DNA from: Nectonema munidae
Lineage: Eukaryota > Nematomorpha > Nectonematoida > Nectonematidae
Assembly: GCA_030549495.1 (NCBI GenBank)
Contig: JAUIRK010000333.1
Span: forward strand, 310,001 to 374,000
Length of the DNA: 64,000 nucleotides
Direction: 5' to 3'
Shown here: in pieces, positions 24,831-36,000 of the stretch
How positions within the stretch are numbered: the stretch's first letter is position 1
Layout of the letters: each line of letters begins with the position of its first letter
Position numbers and translations under genes: made by a program
The notes under the pieces: generated by a model
Databases searched by the model: none
Seen by the model: only the letters and a program-made list of their open reading frames with translations
Told to the model about the DNA's origin: nothing

Positions 24831-25286
24831 GATCCAACAATTTAATGCATGAAAATAAGAGTTAACTTTTTTCTTCCAGATCCATGAGAACGACAAAAAA
24901 GGTAGAAAGGAATTCTCTCCTTAGTAAATATTGTATGCTTAGTGAGCGTCCGTTTCATCTTTTACTGGTATTCTTTGCATTATGGATAATTTATAAAAAT
25001 TTGTACTACATTTTGCAATAAAGATAAAAAAAATAATAAAAATGGACAAATTAGTTGAACGTGTACCCACCTGATTGAAAGTTGCTACGCGCTTGTAAAT
25101 ATCAGGAAAATCTGGCTGGGTATCTAAAAATAGAGTGATGTAGTTATAACTATTCAACTTACCTCTACAGTCATTTCTAAATACCAATGATATTACATAA
25201 AAGCATTAAAGTGGTCATATTTCTAAATGCATGTGGTCAAACTTGTCTAGACAAACCTGGGACAAAGGATTTTTTACGATTTAAAC

Positions 25287-26990
25287 CAGGGTTTCTCAAC
25301 AGGCGCCATATGGCCCCCTGGGGCCACATCTGGGAGCCACAGAGCAAAGTGACTTCATATAGAGAACTATAACAAAGTTTAGAAATTGCAGAAAGTAAAT
25401 GCGTACATTTTTTTGATATGCATATTACACAATGCATATAATAAGCATTCCTTCAATTCATCTATGATCGATTCCATTTTATGTAATAATGTACTGTTAC
25501 ATTCATACTATATCTATAAAAATAACATCTGATTTCAAAGTGGTAATATCAGTATCAAGATTTTGAAGTTTTCTAGTCAAGATCCCTGAAAACTAAACTC
25601 ACTGCTACCTTTAGTTTTGGGGGATTAATTACATCATCCTTGATATTATTGTTTTCTTATTTCCTCCCTCTGTCATTCTTATTTTCTTCCCCTTTTCATT
25701 TTCCATTTTTTTGTTAGAGTGAGGTATCAATTTTTATACTACAAATCACTTGGATTATTTTTAATTAGCTCTAAATATCATGTATACTTTTCCTAGAACC
25801 TAAGTCAGAGGTGGGCAAACTCCAGCATGCGAGACGCAACCGGCCCTTCAAAGATTTTCATAAATTTTTATTGACTGGAAAATTTCAGATATTGAAACGT
25901 CACGATCATAATACCGTTCAAAATATTTCCACCAAAATGGCAGACTTTTTTCTTACTCATGTTTATTTTCACATTTGGGATCGTATTTTAAATATCGAAG
26001 TTACTTTTGATTTATATTTATTATTTCATGTGTGTAATAAACATTGATTTGGTAAATATTTTTAAAGGATGTTTTATGATTAACAATATTTTTATGATAA
26101 AAAAATTGTGTTTTTATATGCCAATAAGAGTGAATCAATAAATTTTCAATGAAATTTACATTTAATTTTTTTCAATATTAACGAAAAACTTATTGTTCGG
26201 TTCTACTATTGCCCATTTTACTATACAATGCGGCTACCTCATAGGTGAAATTTTTAAATGCGCCTCTTTCAGAAAAGTTTGCCCATCCCTATAAATTTTA
26301 GTATCAGAACTGTCAGAGTAAGAGGTACAGCAATCATTGAATCTTCATGTTAAAATAGAATTAAGTGTGAAATTATTAAGAGATGGAACTCTTTATTTAG
26401 TCACTTCACAAAGGATCTTTTAAATTTATTTTAGGAGTATAAACATTTTGAATAAATAATAAGAAAAGTTCTTGTTAAAAGAACTGGAGATAAAGAATTT
26501 AATTTTTATATAAGTAAAAAACATAAAAAATATTCAAGGCTGAAGCTTCCTTCTTTAGCAAGCATACAATCTGAGTTACTCGACAATGATGTAAAAGTTT
26601 ATATAGAACATTTGAAGTAATTACTTAATGATATGAAAATACTCCTTTTTGATATTTTGAAAATGAATGTGCTTCAACGGCTTGTGGATCCTTTCAATGT
26701 TGATCCATTTGAAGTTGATATAGAAATTTAAAAAAGTTTGATTGAACTTCAAAACAACACAGCAGCATTGACAGAAAATTTTCAAAATATGGGAAAACAT
26801 GAAAATATTTTTACCTGCTTTTCCTACATCTTATTTAGTTGGGCCAGGCTTTAGCAGAGGAATCCAACGGCTGCCCAAAACTCGAAATCGCCTCGCAGTA
26901 GAAAAAAGAGGATTTACGCCTTTCACTAATATCTTTAAACTAGTAAAACTACTCCAATCACAAGCTTCTCATTAAAACAATCCAACAGAT
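25287..26990 (+). mobile_element. hAT element (ZBED5/SCAND3-like), decayed, with a MITE inside
   Basis: The left end CAGGGTTTCTCAACAGGCG is a hAT-type terminus. From about 26400 the plus strand holds transposase pieces: KLPSLASIQSELLDNDVKVY, NPF-like VDPFNVDPFEVDIEI, SLIELQNNTAALTENFQ, and in another frame FPTSYLVGPGFSRG, RNRLAVEKRGFTP. Family members read FPTSYLVEKGFSAV...RNRL. Stops and frame changes make it non-functional. The right end was not found. Confidence 0.6.
25806..26291. mobile_element. hAT MITE (family H1), copy 1
   Basis: The ends are CAGAGGTGGGCAAACT and AGTTTGCCCATCCCTA, inverted. The interior (TCATAATACCG; GTTTATTATTTCA) matches the copy at 37804. No target duplication is evident. 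The 78-codon open frame inside is not a gene. Confidence 0.7.
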
Positions 26991-27439
26991 AACATTTTTA
27001 CGAAGTACTTGTACAATTCTTTGCCTACACCCTTTCCCAAGTCTTCACTTCATTCTGTCGTGTGCATCGTTAGAAGCGAATTCTTCTTCATTTTCAAAAG
27101 GGTTTTTGTCGCCATAACTTGATACTCCATTACTTCACGCACGGCTTCCCCCCTCCCCTTCCCCCCGGAGGCCCCAACAAAAAGTGGTTCGGTTGAGTGT
27201 AACCACCACAAAAAATAATTTTCTTCCTTCCTTATTCCTTTTTTCCCACACCCCCCACCCCCCTCCTCATACATAACATTATAGAAGCAAAAAAAGAGTC
27301 CATTACGACTTTTTTCTTCAAACAAAAACATCTATAGCTCCATATGTGAGCACAGCTCTTATTATTCTTGAATATATTTTTGTCTACAATCTCATTGATG
27401 ATAATTAGCTTCCTTTCATTTCATCCAACTAACATTTTT

Positions 27440-28150
27440 CTCGTTTGAATAAATTTTCCACAATCACTTCCATTACAACAAACGAGCCTAAGTATTTAAA
27501 GCCCATTACTTCTTTCAGTTCTTCACCATGTTTGTCTCTGGTATTTAGCTTTTTATGGTTTCTACCGCTAGCCAACATTTCAGTTCTAATTTCTAAGTGC
27601 CATAACAAAAAGCTTCTTTGTAGTTCCTCAGGACTTTTCTCGATAAATCCCCTTCATCAAAGAAAAGCAGTTCCACAAATGTTTCGCACCTTTCCGAATA
27701 GCACGTTCAGGAAGCATGTTGTAGACATAATTTGATATCAAATTCTCTAAAAGATTCATATATGGTCCAAAATTATGTTGTTTTTCATATGTTTTCATCA
27801 AAATTCTTGCTAGCTTTTCAGTTCTTTTTCGCAAGCAAAATACACTAAATCTGCTAGAACACGATCATGTTATTTGATTAAGATCTATAAAACCAGGAAA
27901 TACAAACAAATTGCCTTCAATTCTCTGTTTCTATGAGTTGCTTGATTGTGTCCACTGTGTTTTCCTGGGATAAAGCCAAATTGCGTTGACTCACGTTTCA
28001 CCCTTTTGTCTATTGGTTTTTCTAATATTCTTTCATAATGTTTCAGTGACTGTTCCAGCAGTTTTATTGTTCCAAGATAATTGTGGGAATCTAAAATGTC
28101 GCCTTCTTTAATAACTATTAAACTCTTTTCCAATCACCTAGGATAACTTC
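27440..28150 (-). pseudogene. Decayed LINE reverse transcriptase
   Basis: On the minus strand an opening block reads KEGDILDSHNYLGTIKLLEQ, then ERILEKPIDKRVKRESTQFG and FIPGKHS, the start of a non-LTR reverse transcriptase (GDxxDCGNYRGIKLLE...QFGFMPG). Further along are EKSPEELQRSFLLW and GFKYLGSFVV, the part after the YADD motif. Frame changes and an internal loss between the two parts show it is dead. Confidence 0.7.
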
Positions 28151-28789
28151 TGCTCTTCATATCAATTTTAATAGTTGTCATATACTTAAAAATACTCAAC
28201 CTTCTGCTTTTACCATATCTATACCTATTTCACTCTGTCAAGAAGCATTATTGAATTTATTAATCATTTACTATTTCTGTTCTCACGTTCATTATGAAAA
28301 GTCCTAATTTCTATTGTCGTTTTTTCTCCAAATTTTGTCGTCATTACACATAGTGGATTAATCTTTCTCTTTCCTATTTTATTTGGTCTCCATATCATCA
28401 GCGCTTTTTCAAGAATCCGCGATATTCCTTTTTTTGGCGAAAGTTTTCGCTAAACGATCTTCAGTTTTATTGAAAAATTCAGCGATATTATGTTCTATTG
28501 TCAATAGCAAAACTAACAAAAAAAATTCAAAGTTCTCTGTACGAGATTTTTTATACTGGCTTTATATAATTAGTAGTTAAGTCTAAAAAGCTGAGTATTT
28601 TTTGGCACTACTCTTTACCAAAACGTTATTTTTTGGCAAAAGACAGCCGAAAAAGCTTAGAACAAATGCTGTCTGCCATTAAGCCGAGATTACAAGTCCC
28701 TAGTCTCCATTTCTTTTTTATCCTAACTTTCATGTGGAAGCGTCATCCATACCATTCTTTTATAGATAGGCACAAAACGGCGTGCGCAA

Positions 28790-29210
28790 AAGAGCAACAT
28801 GGTCTCCGAAACACCCCTTTCGCAGGGGGAATCCTTTCCCTATTCCCCGTATAAGGACAGATAAAATAAATTTATATTTCAATAAAAAAATACGACTTAC
28901 TAAATCGTCCAAACAAAACGCTTTACAACTCAAAATCAATCAACACTTACCAGACATTGTAACCACCATTCAAGAATCCAAGCTAAAAACATGCAATAAA
29001 ACAACTACACTTCCAAATTACACGCATATCAGAATTGACAGAACAGTTTCAACACGCGCGGTGGTCTCATCACATACACACCCAGTTTCCATTCTTTTTC
29101 AGAATACCAAATCATTCAAATAACCCTGAAGAAAAAAGGGTTTCATGTGGCTAACTTTTATATCCCACCCAGAAACGAGATTGATAACATATACGTTTAA
29201 CACAATTTTA
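28790..29210 (+). pseudogene. LINE endonuclease-domain fragment
   Basis: The plus strand reads NALQLKINQHLPDIVTTIQE, then SKL, LPNYTHIRIDRTVSTR, and in other frames RGGLITYTHTQFPF and ITLKKKGFHVANFYIPPRNE. This is the order in the AP-endonuclease-like domain of non-LTR elements (PDI..IQETKL...IRxDR...GGGL...VNVYIPP). It lies head-on to the minus-strand LINE to its left, so these are separate insertions. Confidence 0.65.
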
Positions 29211-30445
29211 AAGCACTCTAACATTACATCACAGCTGACGTCAACACACACTACAAATTAAAAATATTTTTTTTCGTTATCTTATTTTCATTTTGAAATG
29301 TATGGACTCAAGACACTCGTAAATATATGACTATATCTCTTAAAAAAATTTTTCATAAAAGTAGATGAAAATAATATCATTTACATTTCAACAATTACAA
29401 AAAATGGTGAAAGACGATTCCTATAAACAAAACATAGGGTTGATGTTTAGGAGTTGCATAAGCGTTATCTCATTCATTAATAAAATATTTTCATAGATAC
29501 ATATTTGCTAGAAACAACATTTTGTTTGAGGCTAATTTTATGACGACAATGAGTTCATCAAAGATGATCACTTGGAAGAAAATGGAAATAAATAATAGCG
29601 AGGAGAGTTATAGTATTTATAATTCCGGCCTCAATTTATTCGAGATAGAAGGGGGCGAAAAAGAGGGGCTATATTAGAAATAGCTTTTTATTTCTTATTC
29701 TTTCAACCTTCCAATGATGGCCCCTCTGATTTGCGAGCACTCTGTTAATTCCTAATATTTTTCAAGACTTTAACTTATTATTGACCTGCGCTACACCCAA
29801 CCCATGAACATAATTTATTTATCTTTATATTTCATTGCTTTTTATTTTTGGCAACATAAAGGCTAGTCTTTTTTGCTTTCACAAAAAGAGGCCCAAGATT
29901 GGCTTTTACGTTTATTCAGAAATGATGAACAACACATTTTATAATAGGCATCATTGCATCTAAGAGAGGAATATTCTTGAATATTTCGATAACTAGGGAC
30001 GCTACGATCAAGTATAATTAGTATGCTTTACTAAATAAAGTCAGCTAGTTAAATTGATGTTAGTTTCTTTTGATTTGAAATTTGTTAAGAACACTTTTAT
30101 AAATAATAATTATTTTAAAAATCTAAAATGCCTAGAAGTGTTTCTGTTGAAATCTTTTTCTTATATATCTTTGTTAATAAGAAAATTAGCGTTATGTTTT
30201 GAAAAGAATTTATTATGGAATTCAAAATTCAACTTTATCCTTCTCAGTGTTCTGCGTAAGGTTCTTCTGGTGTCCTTGACCCAAGTTTTCAAAATAATTA
30301 TATAGTTTATGAAACATGACGTTTTGAGCTTAGATCATATAAAAAAAGAGTAATTTGTTAGGAAAGATTTTATCAAGTATTCTTTGGAGGTTCGTGATAA
30401 CATGTACCACTAATAGAGAGATTCGTTTGTATCTTGAAGGAAAGC
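29211..30445. other. No feature seen
   Basis: AT-rich spacer between the LINE endonuclease piece and the hAT insertion. Confidence 0.4.
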
Positions 30446-30453
30446 ACCTAGAC

Positions 30454-31309
30454 TAGTGGTTCTTAACCTGGGGGTCGTGAACCCTTTGGGGGTCGTTTGA
30501 AGTTTTTGCAGGGGTCATGAAAAACTTTTGGTATCAAAAAGTGTATCCTCATGAACGTCTTCCATCAGTGGCAAAACTATTTCTATTTGATGTATTCATT
30601 AATCCTGAATGTATGATGCAATCAATTAATAATTTTGCTCTTAAAATCAAACATCATTTTAAATCTCACATATGTTGGTTGCAATCAAGCAATTGAAAAC
30701 TATTTTCCGAAGTTAAATAGCCGTTCTAATGACATTTGGATCACCAGACCTTTTTCAGTGAGCGAAAGTAGCATTGATGACTCTGATGCTGCTGCCAAAG
30801 TGGAGTTTCTTCAAATAAGAGAAGATAGTCAATTAAAACTCGATTTTTCCGAGCAAGCATTTCCATCATTCTGGGCCAAATTAAAAAACGTTTATCCTAT
30901 TCTTTCCAAACGTGCTATGATTTTTTTGATACAGCGACCTTCAACTTATCGTTGCGAGAGTGGATTTTGTGCAATGATGTCTTTAAAAACAAGTGCACGT
31001 AATAAGCTTGTAAATGATTCAGGCACGAAATGCTGTCTGTCGAGCATTACACCATGTTTTGAAAAACTTTTTTTGACAAACAATACCAGCCTTCGAATTA
31101 AATTATACTGAATTTGTTAGATTATATTAATTTAAATAAATGTTTTCAATTAAATTTTCTTTTAACAAGTGTTTGTATTATAAAATATAACATGTAAATT
31201 TTCTTGTTTTTAACTTTAAACGGCTGAATCAAAATGAATTTTATAGGGGTCATAAAATTTTTTTCATAATATTTAGGGGTAAACAGATCCTAAAGGTTAA
31301 GAACCACTG
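30454..31309 (+). mobile_element. hAT element, internally deleted, with exact target duplication
   Basis: The ends TAGTGGTTCTTAACC and GGTTAAGAACCACTG are inverted with one mismatch. ACCTAGAC is duplicated exactly at 30446-30453 and 31310-31317. At 856 bp it keeps only the C-terminal part of the transposase gene. Confidence 0.9.
30635..31111 (+). pseudogene. C-terminal piece of a ZBED5-like hAT transposase
   Basis: An open frame of 158 codons. Residues near 70-135 read QLKLDFSEQAFPSFWAKLKN, VYPILSKRAMIFLIQRPSTY, RCESGFCAMMSLKTSARNKL, which is the hAT dimerisation region (FW..L..EYP.LS..A...L.F.TTYLCESGFSA...K...RNRL). No catalytic domain is present, so it cannot transpose alone. Confidence 0.85.
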
Positions 31310-31715
31310 ACCTAGACGGTATTATATAAGACCTCACCCAGTCAAGGCAGTCTCGGAGATCTTTACCTAGAAAAGAAAAGAAATTATTAGTTTCACTCAA
31401 TTTGGGGAGCCAACTAGATCAAAGCCTTACTTTCCCCAGCATCCAATTATGAGGAGAAGCATTGGAAAATGCGTAATTTCCTCATTTAACCTTTTCACAT
31501 ATTGGTCTTGGAAGATTACTCTTATCCTTTTCTTTTTGAATAAATTTCCATATAACTTATAAAAATATTCTTAGACACGTTTGTTTCAAGTCATAAAATT
31601 CGCATAAAAAATAAAACTCATCTGAATCCACAGGATAAGACGTCCTTCACACAAACACAAATTTGTGGGACTTTTTATTTGCACCATCGCTACCAACAGA
31701 CTACACAGTAGATAA

Positions 31716-32190
31716 GAAGGCCTGGATGACTCCGCGATGTTTGGTGATTGACTAAATAACTCGACAGATCTTTTAGCCGTAAAATACGTAATATCGCCTT
31801 AGAACTACAAAACTCACTACAGACTCATCACACCTGTGGATAGCAACAGCGACTTCACAACCATCAATGTCCTTGGCGCTCTCCATTAACTGCAATGGGT
31901 CTGGTCTTCAGCCACGCCCAGTACCATTGCCAAATGCTTCAAACACGCTGGTTTCACCAACTCTGCTGAACCATACACTGATGATGATCCCAAAGACGAC
32001 ATACCACTGGCTGAACTTATCAACGAGACACTGATAGTCGACTTCCCAGTCTCATTTACTGACTACTTCTCCATCGACTAACACATTGTAACAACAGAAC
32101 AGACTATTGTAAAGACAACAACAGACAAACACTATCCTAATACCACTCACACTAACAGTAAAGACAAAGATTTTTCTGATGAAATAGCCC
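31716..32190 (+). pseudogene. Tigger/pogo transposase fragment
   Basis: It starts KKAWMT, a block also present at 59661 in the larger Tigger, then passes to TINVLGALH and LQWVWSSATPSTIAKCFKHA GF, the C-terminal end of the DDE_1 domain. PYTDDDPKDDIPLAELINET follows. The catalytic segment between is gone. It ends against a 26-base C run. Confidence 0.65.
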
Positions 32191-32213
32191 CCCCCCCCCC
32201 CCCCCCCCCCCCC
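32188..32213. repeat. Poly-C tract, 26 bases
   Basis: An uninterrupted C run directly after the Tigger fragment. Such runs are hard to assemble, so the length may be inexact. Confidence 0.9.
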
Positions 32214-32911
32214 ACATGGCTTCTGGTGCACAAGATTTTTGTACTAAACTGAGACATTTTTTGCAATATCATGACAATTCAAATGAAATGTTCTCAAATT
32301 TGATTATACTCGAAAATGTAAAGAGCAAAAGCCAAAAACAAATTATGATGCAGAATTTTTTCACCATTAATAACAATGAATAATGTGTGGTATATATTTA
32401 TGTATTTATAATAAAAAATATCATATTTTTTATTCTTTTTTCTTTCAATTGACATATTACACACAAATGACATGTGTAAGACACAGCGTATAAAAAAATA
32501 GCAGTTCGCTTTTTCTCTAAGTAATCTAAGATTCATCAAAATGGCTCCGGCTTCGAACTTCGGATGTGTCGAACCTTTCCCCTCGAACTTCGAGACTTCG
32601 CAGATTTTTAATAAGGCTTTGACCATATTTGTAGGATAAAAGACTGTATGCAATAAAGGATGGTCATTTAAAGTTTTAAATTAAACCTTGTCATACTGAT
32701 GGTCAGTTTTAAATTTCGTATATAATACTAAAACAAATATAGATTTTATTATTTTGTTGTAATAAAAGCTATGATAAAAATGTAGAATTAGGGGTATAGA
32801 TTTTGAAGTTGGTTGTTTAAAATACTATTTCTCTCTTTGATATATGTAATGGTTTTGACTTGTCCTTTTCAAAAAAAATCAATTTAAACGATACGTATAA
32901 AAATGAATAGT

Positions 32912-32917
32912 TTTATT
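32912..32917 (-). terminator. Polyadenylation signal AATAAA for the GPATCH1-like gene
   Basis: The plus strand reads TTTATT, so the minus strand has a perfect AATAAA about 80 bases past the stop at 32996. AT-rich DNA yields this hexamer often, so position is the main support. Confidence 0.5.
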
Positions 32918-32995
32918 AAGTATATATACATGCATATAGGGACGTTATTAACAAGGTTTGAACGTTCTTTATCGGTAGATAGATAAAGAAAATCT

Positions 32996-33049
32996 TTATG
33001 ATTTTGAGTGGTGTCTTTTTCTTTTTTTGGACTTTTTTCTCCGTTCATT
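32996..33049 (-). CDS. GPATCH1: GPATCH1-like last exon, stop codon
   Basis: After acceptor TTGCATTTAG, phase 0 gives NERRKKSKKRKRHHSKS and then TAA. This continues the basic tail of the previous exon in the same phase. The long open frame over this spot (start near 33099) is a different frame and only a shadow. An AATAAA signal lies about 80 bases downstream. Confidence 0.82.
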   Translation of the reverse strand, partial: NERRKKSKKRKRHHSKS

Positions 33050-36000
33050 CTAAATGCAAAACAATAGCCTTCAGTAAAAAAAATTATTTTTTTCTTCAAT
33101 TATTATATATTTGAATTTTTTTTCAAAATTCAATTTTGGCACTAATATAATGAAATATAAATTAATGCTTTTACAAAATCTAAGAATACAACAATAGGAG
33201 TATACAACCTAAGTAAAACATGAAAAGTGGTACTCGGACATATGCCTGAAAGACACACATTTGGAAGAATGGACATTTGGTCGAAAAAAACTGTTACCAA
33301 TCAGACATTTGGGCGAACAAACATTTTACCTTGACCAAATAAACATATTGTGAACGAATATTTCTACACAAATGTAAATACAGTTTAAAATACCAAACTT
33401 CTGCAACCAATGAAAAATGTTGTTTTGATGTTAAAACTCAAAAAATACAGTAAGGAAGATGCTCACACTAACATCCATATTTTTAAAGATAGAAATAAAC
33501 TTCCACACACATTTTAAAATATTTATCAGAAAATCCATTCTATTATACTCACTCACTATATTTCTCGATGATAGACATCAGCCTTGCATTTAATATCTTA
33601 TACTTTTTTTGATGAATTTAATGTAACTCCAGAATGTACCGTCTCGATTGCCTTTTTTTCACCTTTGAAACTAAACGGCAAACAGAAGGGTGAGTGACAT
33701 TAATACATACGGTATAGTATAATAACATTACATGCTGTATAATTCAATTGTGGTGTTAGATAATAATACAAAATAAAGTGATGTTGTTTCGCCAGATGTC
33801 GGTTTGTTAAAATATTTTTTCGCAAAAATATCTGCGGGTCAAATGTCTTTCGTTAAAACATCCGGTCATGTGAAAAGCATACATGATTTTTCCGAGCTAC
33901 TATATATTTTGTTTACAAAATTGATGAAACGTATAACCTTCATTTCCAGTGCAAATTTTCAATGAAGCTTAGCTGAAAAGGCGATCTAACTACATATGTA
34001 GTACTTTTCGATGCATTCAAAATTATGTAATGAAATTAAGATGCAAGATATTTAAAAATTTATCGCAAAAAAAAAGTAAAAGTATTGCATATTGGTGATG
34101 AATCGATCCCAATTTTTTAAGCGATGCCGATTACCTCACAAAATACTGACGCTGATGTAAATGCCAATGTGAATAATTTTTTCAATGTTGTAATGGACTT
34201 AATTTTTTTAATTTGTTCATTTTAAAAGCTTTTGAATTGCTACTTTATGATACAATTTTTTGATTAAACATCATATAAAAATATTAAAACAAAATTTTGT
34301 GAGAAATAAAATAATTGTAACATTTAAAATTTCTCCCGACATTGCTTCTACTTTATTTCTTCTTGAAGAGCAATAGATAGATGAAGGAATGGATGACAAA
34401 ACATTTTTAGCTAATAAATATACAACACCTTGATATCACTAATCGCCATCATTGGGAATTGGAGGGTGCCGAATTAGCCATGTATTGCGTTAAAATACAC
34501 CAAGCTTACAAACTAACCAGCATATCTAAAACTCATAAATTTTATTTATCATAAAAATACAAATGCTCTTATACACTCTCGACACAGCTAATACAAACTC
34601 TGATTTGTTTATGTCCTCGCATCAAAAGATCGGGAAACAGCGGAAAACGTAGCGATGCCGAAGCTAAAAGTTGCTGATTCAACCGTAAAAAAAACTAAAT
34701 AAGCTACATCTGCAGTAGAATGATTTTCTGAGATTCATATAAAATTTTAATGCTCTGGAAGGAGAAATAGAAATAAATAAATAAACAAAGCACAATAGCT
34801 ACGTAATTAGAAAGCCACTTTTGGTATCAGTGCGTGAACATTTTTGCAAAACACAACCTCACATCAAACACAAATGAAGAAAGGCAGTTGCGGCACATTT
34901 GTCGAACAGCTCAAATATGCTTGTAGAGCTGGCAAGATGAAAAAAGAGGCACTGTCGCACGATGAAGTAGCGTGAGTGCTGATATCAATAGGACAACGAA
35001 CAATAAAATAAACGAATGACTTCGTAACAAATATTAAATAACTTGGGTTTATAATTATAACATCAATCTTGTTAATCTAACAAAAAGAGCGTGAAAGCAA
35101 AAGAATACGAGCAAAGAACTGATTAAAAATTTTCTAGAAATGGAAAACACTAAACGATTAACACTTGTGAATAATTAATCAAGAATGATAAAAAAATCGA
35201 TTTAGTCCCATATTTTGCAATTTTAATTATTGCGTATAAAGTATGTTTTTATAGTGAGCATACCTTTTTTGAATATTTTTTTGACTTCTTATGTTTTCTT
35301 TCTTTTTCGTTCTTGCTTTGTGATGATGATGTTGATTTTGAAGACTCGACATCATCTAAGCTAACTTTTTTTGAGTCAGCTAAAGTATAGAAAGTAATGA
35401 TAAAGTGAATGAATAAGAGCTAATAATGTTTCACCGAGAGTTTCTGAGTTATCTTTTTTGAATATTTTTACGAGCCATAGTTGATACGAGGCAGCAATGT
35501 AGCCAGGAATTTGGACAAGGGCGACAAATTTTTAAGGTATGGCAAATATTTCTTATTGTACATAATTATATAAGATCAATTTTAAGAGGGCCAGAAAGTA
35601 TTCTTGAAAGCGTAAAAGGTATCCTTACTGATTGCAGTAACTGAAAGAGTATGCCTTGATTATATTTGCTAAATATAATTAAAACAATGAAATCTTTTAT
35701 TCGGTAATCCAAATTTATAGCGCCTTTATTCAAAAATATTTATTTAATTTAGTGTTTTAGTATTTTACTTTTTCTAGCTTCTTTTGAATACTCTGCAATG
35801 TTTTTACACTTTCCTTCAAATTTCTTTAAATAAGTAAGTAAACGACTTTAATTTCATTCCTAAAATTACGCTCAGTTTGATATCATGGACATGGCAAATA
35901 TTAGGTTTGACTTTATATAAGATTCACTTTAACTCATTTGAGTAGAGTAAACGAGGGCCAGGTTATCTCTATAACTTAATCATTGCCTTCTTTTCTTGAG

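Noticed and set aside
25811-26047. 78-codon frame
   Set aside because: Lies within a hAT MITE whose other copy at 37804 does not keep the frame.
32294-32653. 119-codon minus-strand frame
   Set aside because: Lies just past the gene's 3' end, has no splice or start context, and parts look like generic repeat translation.
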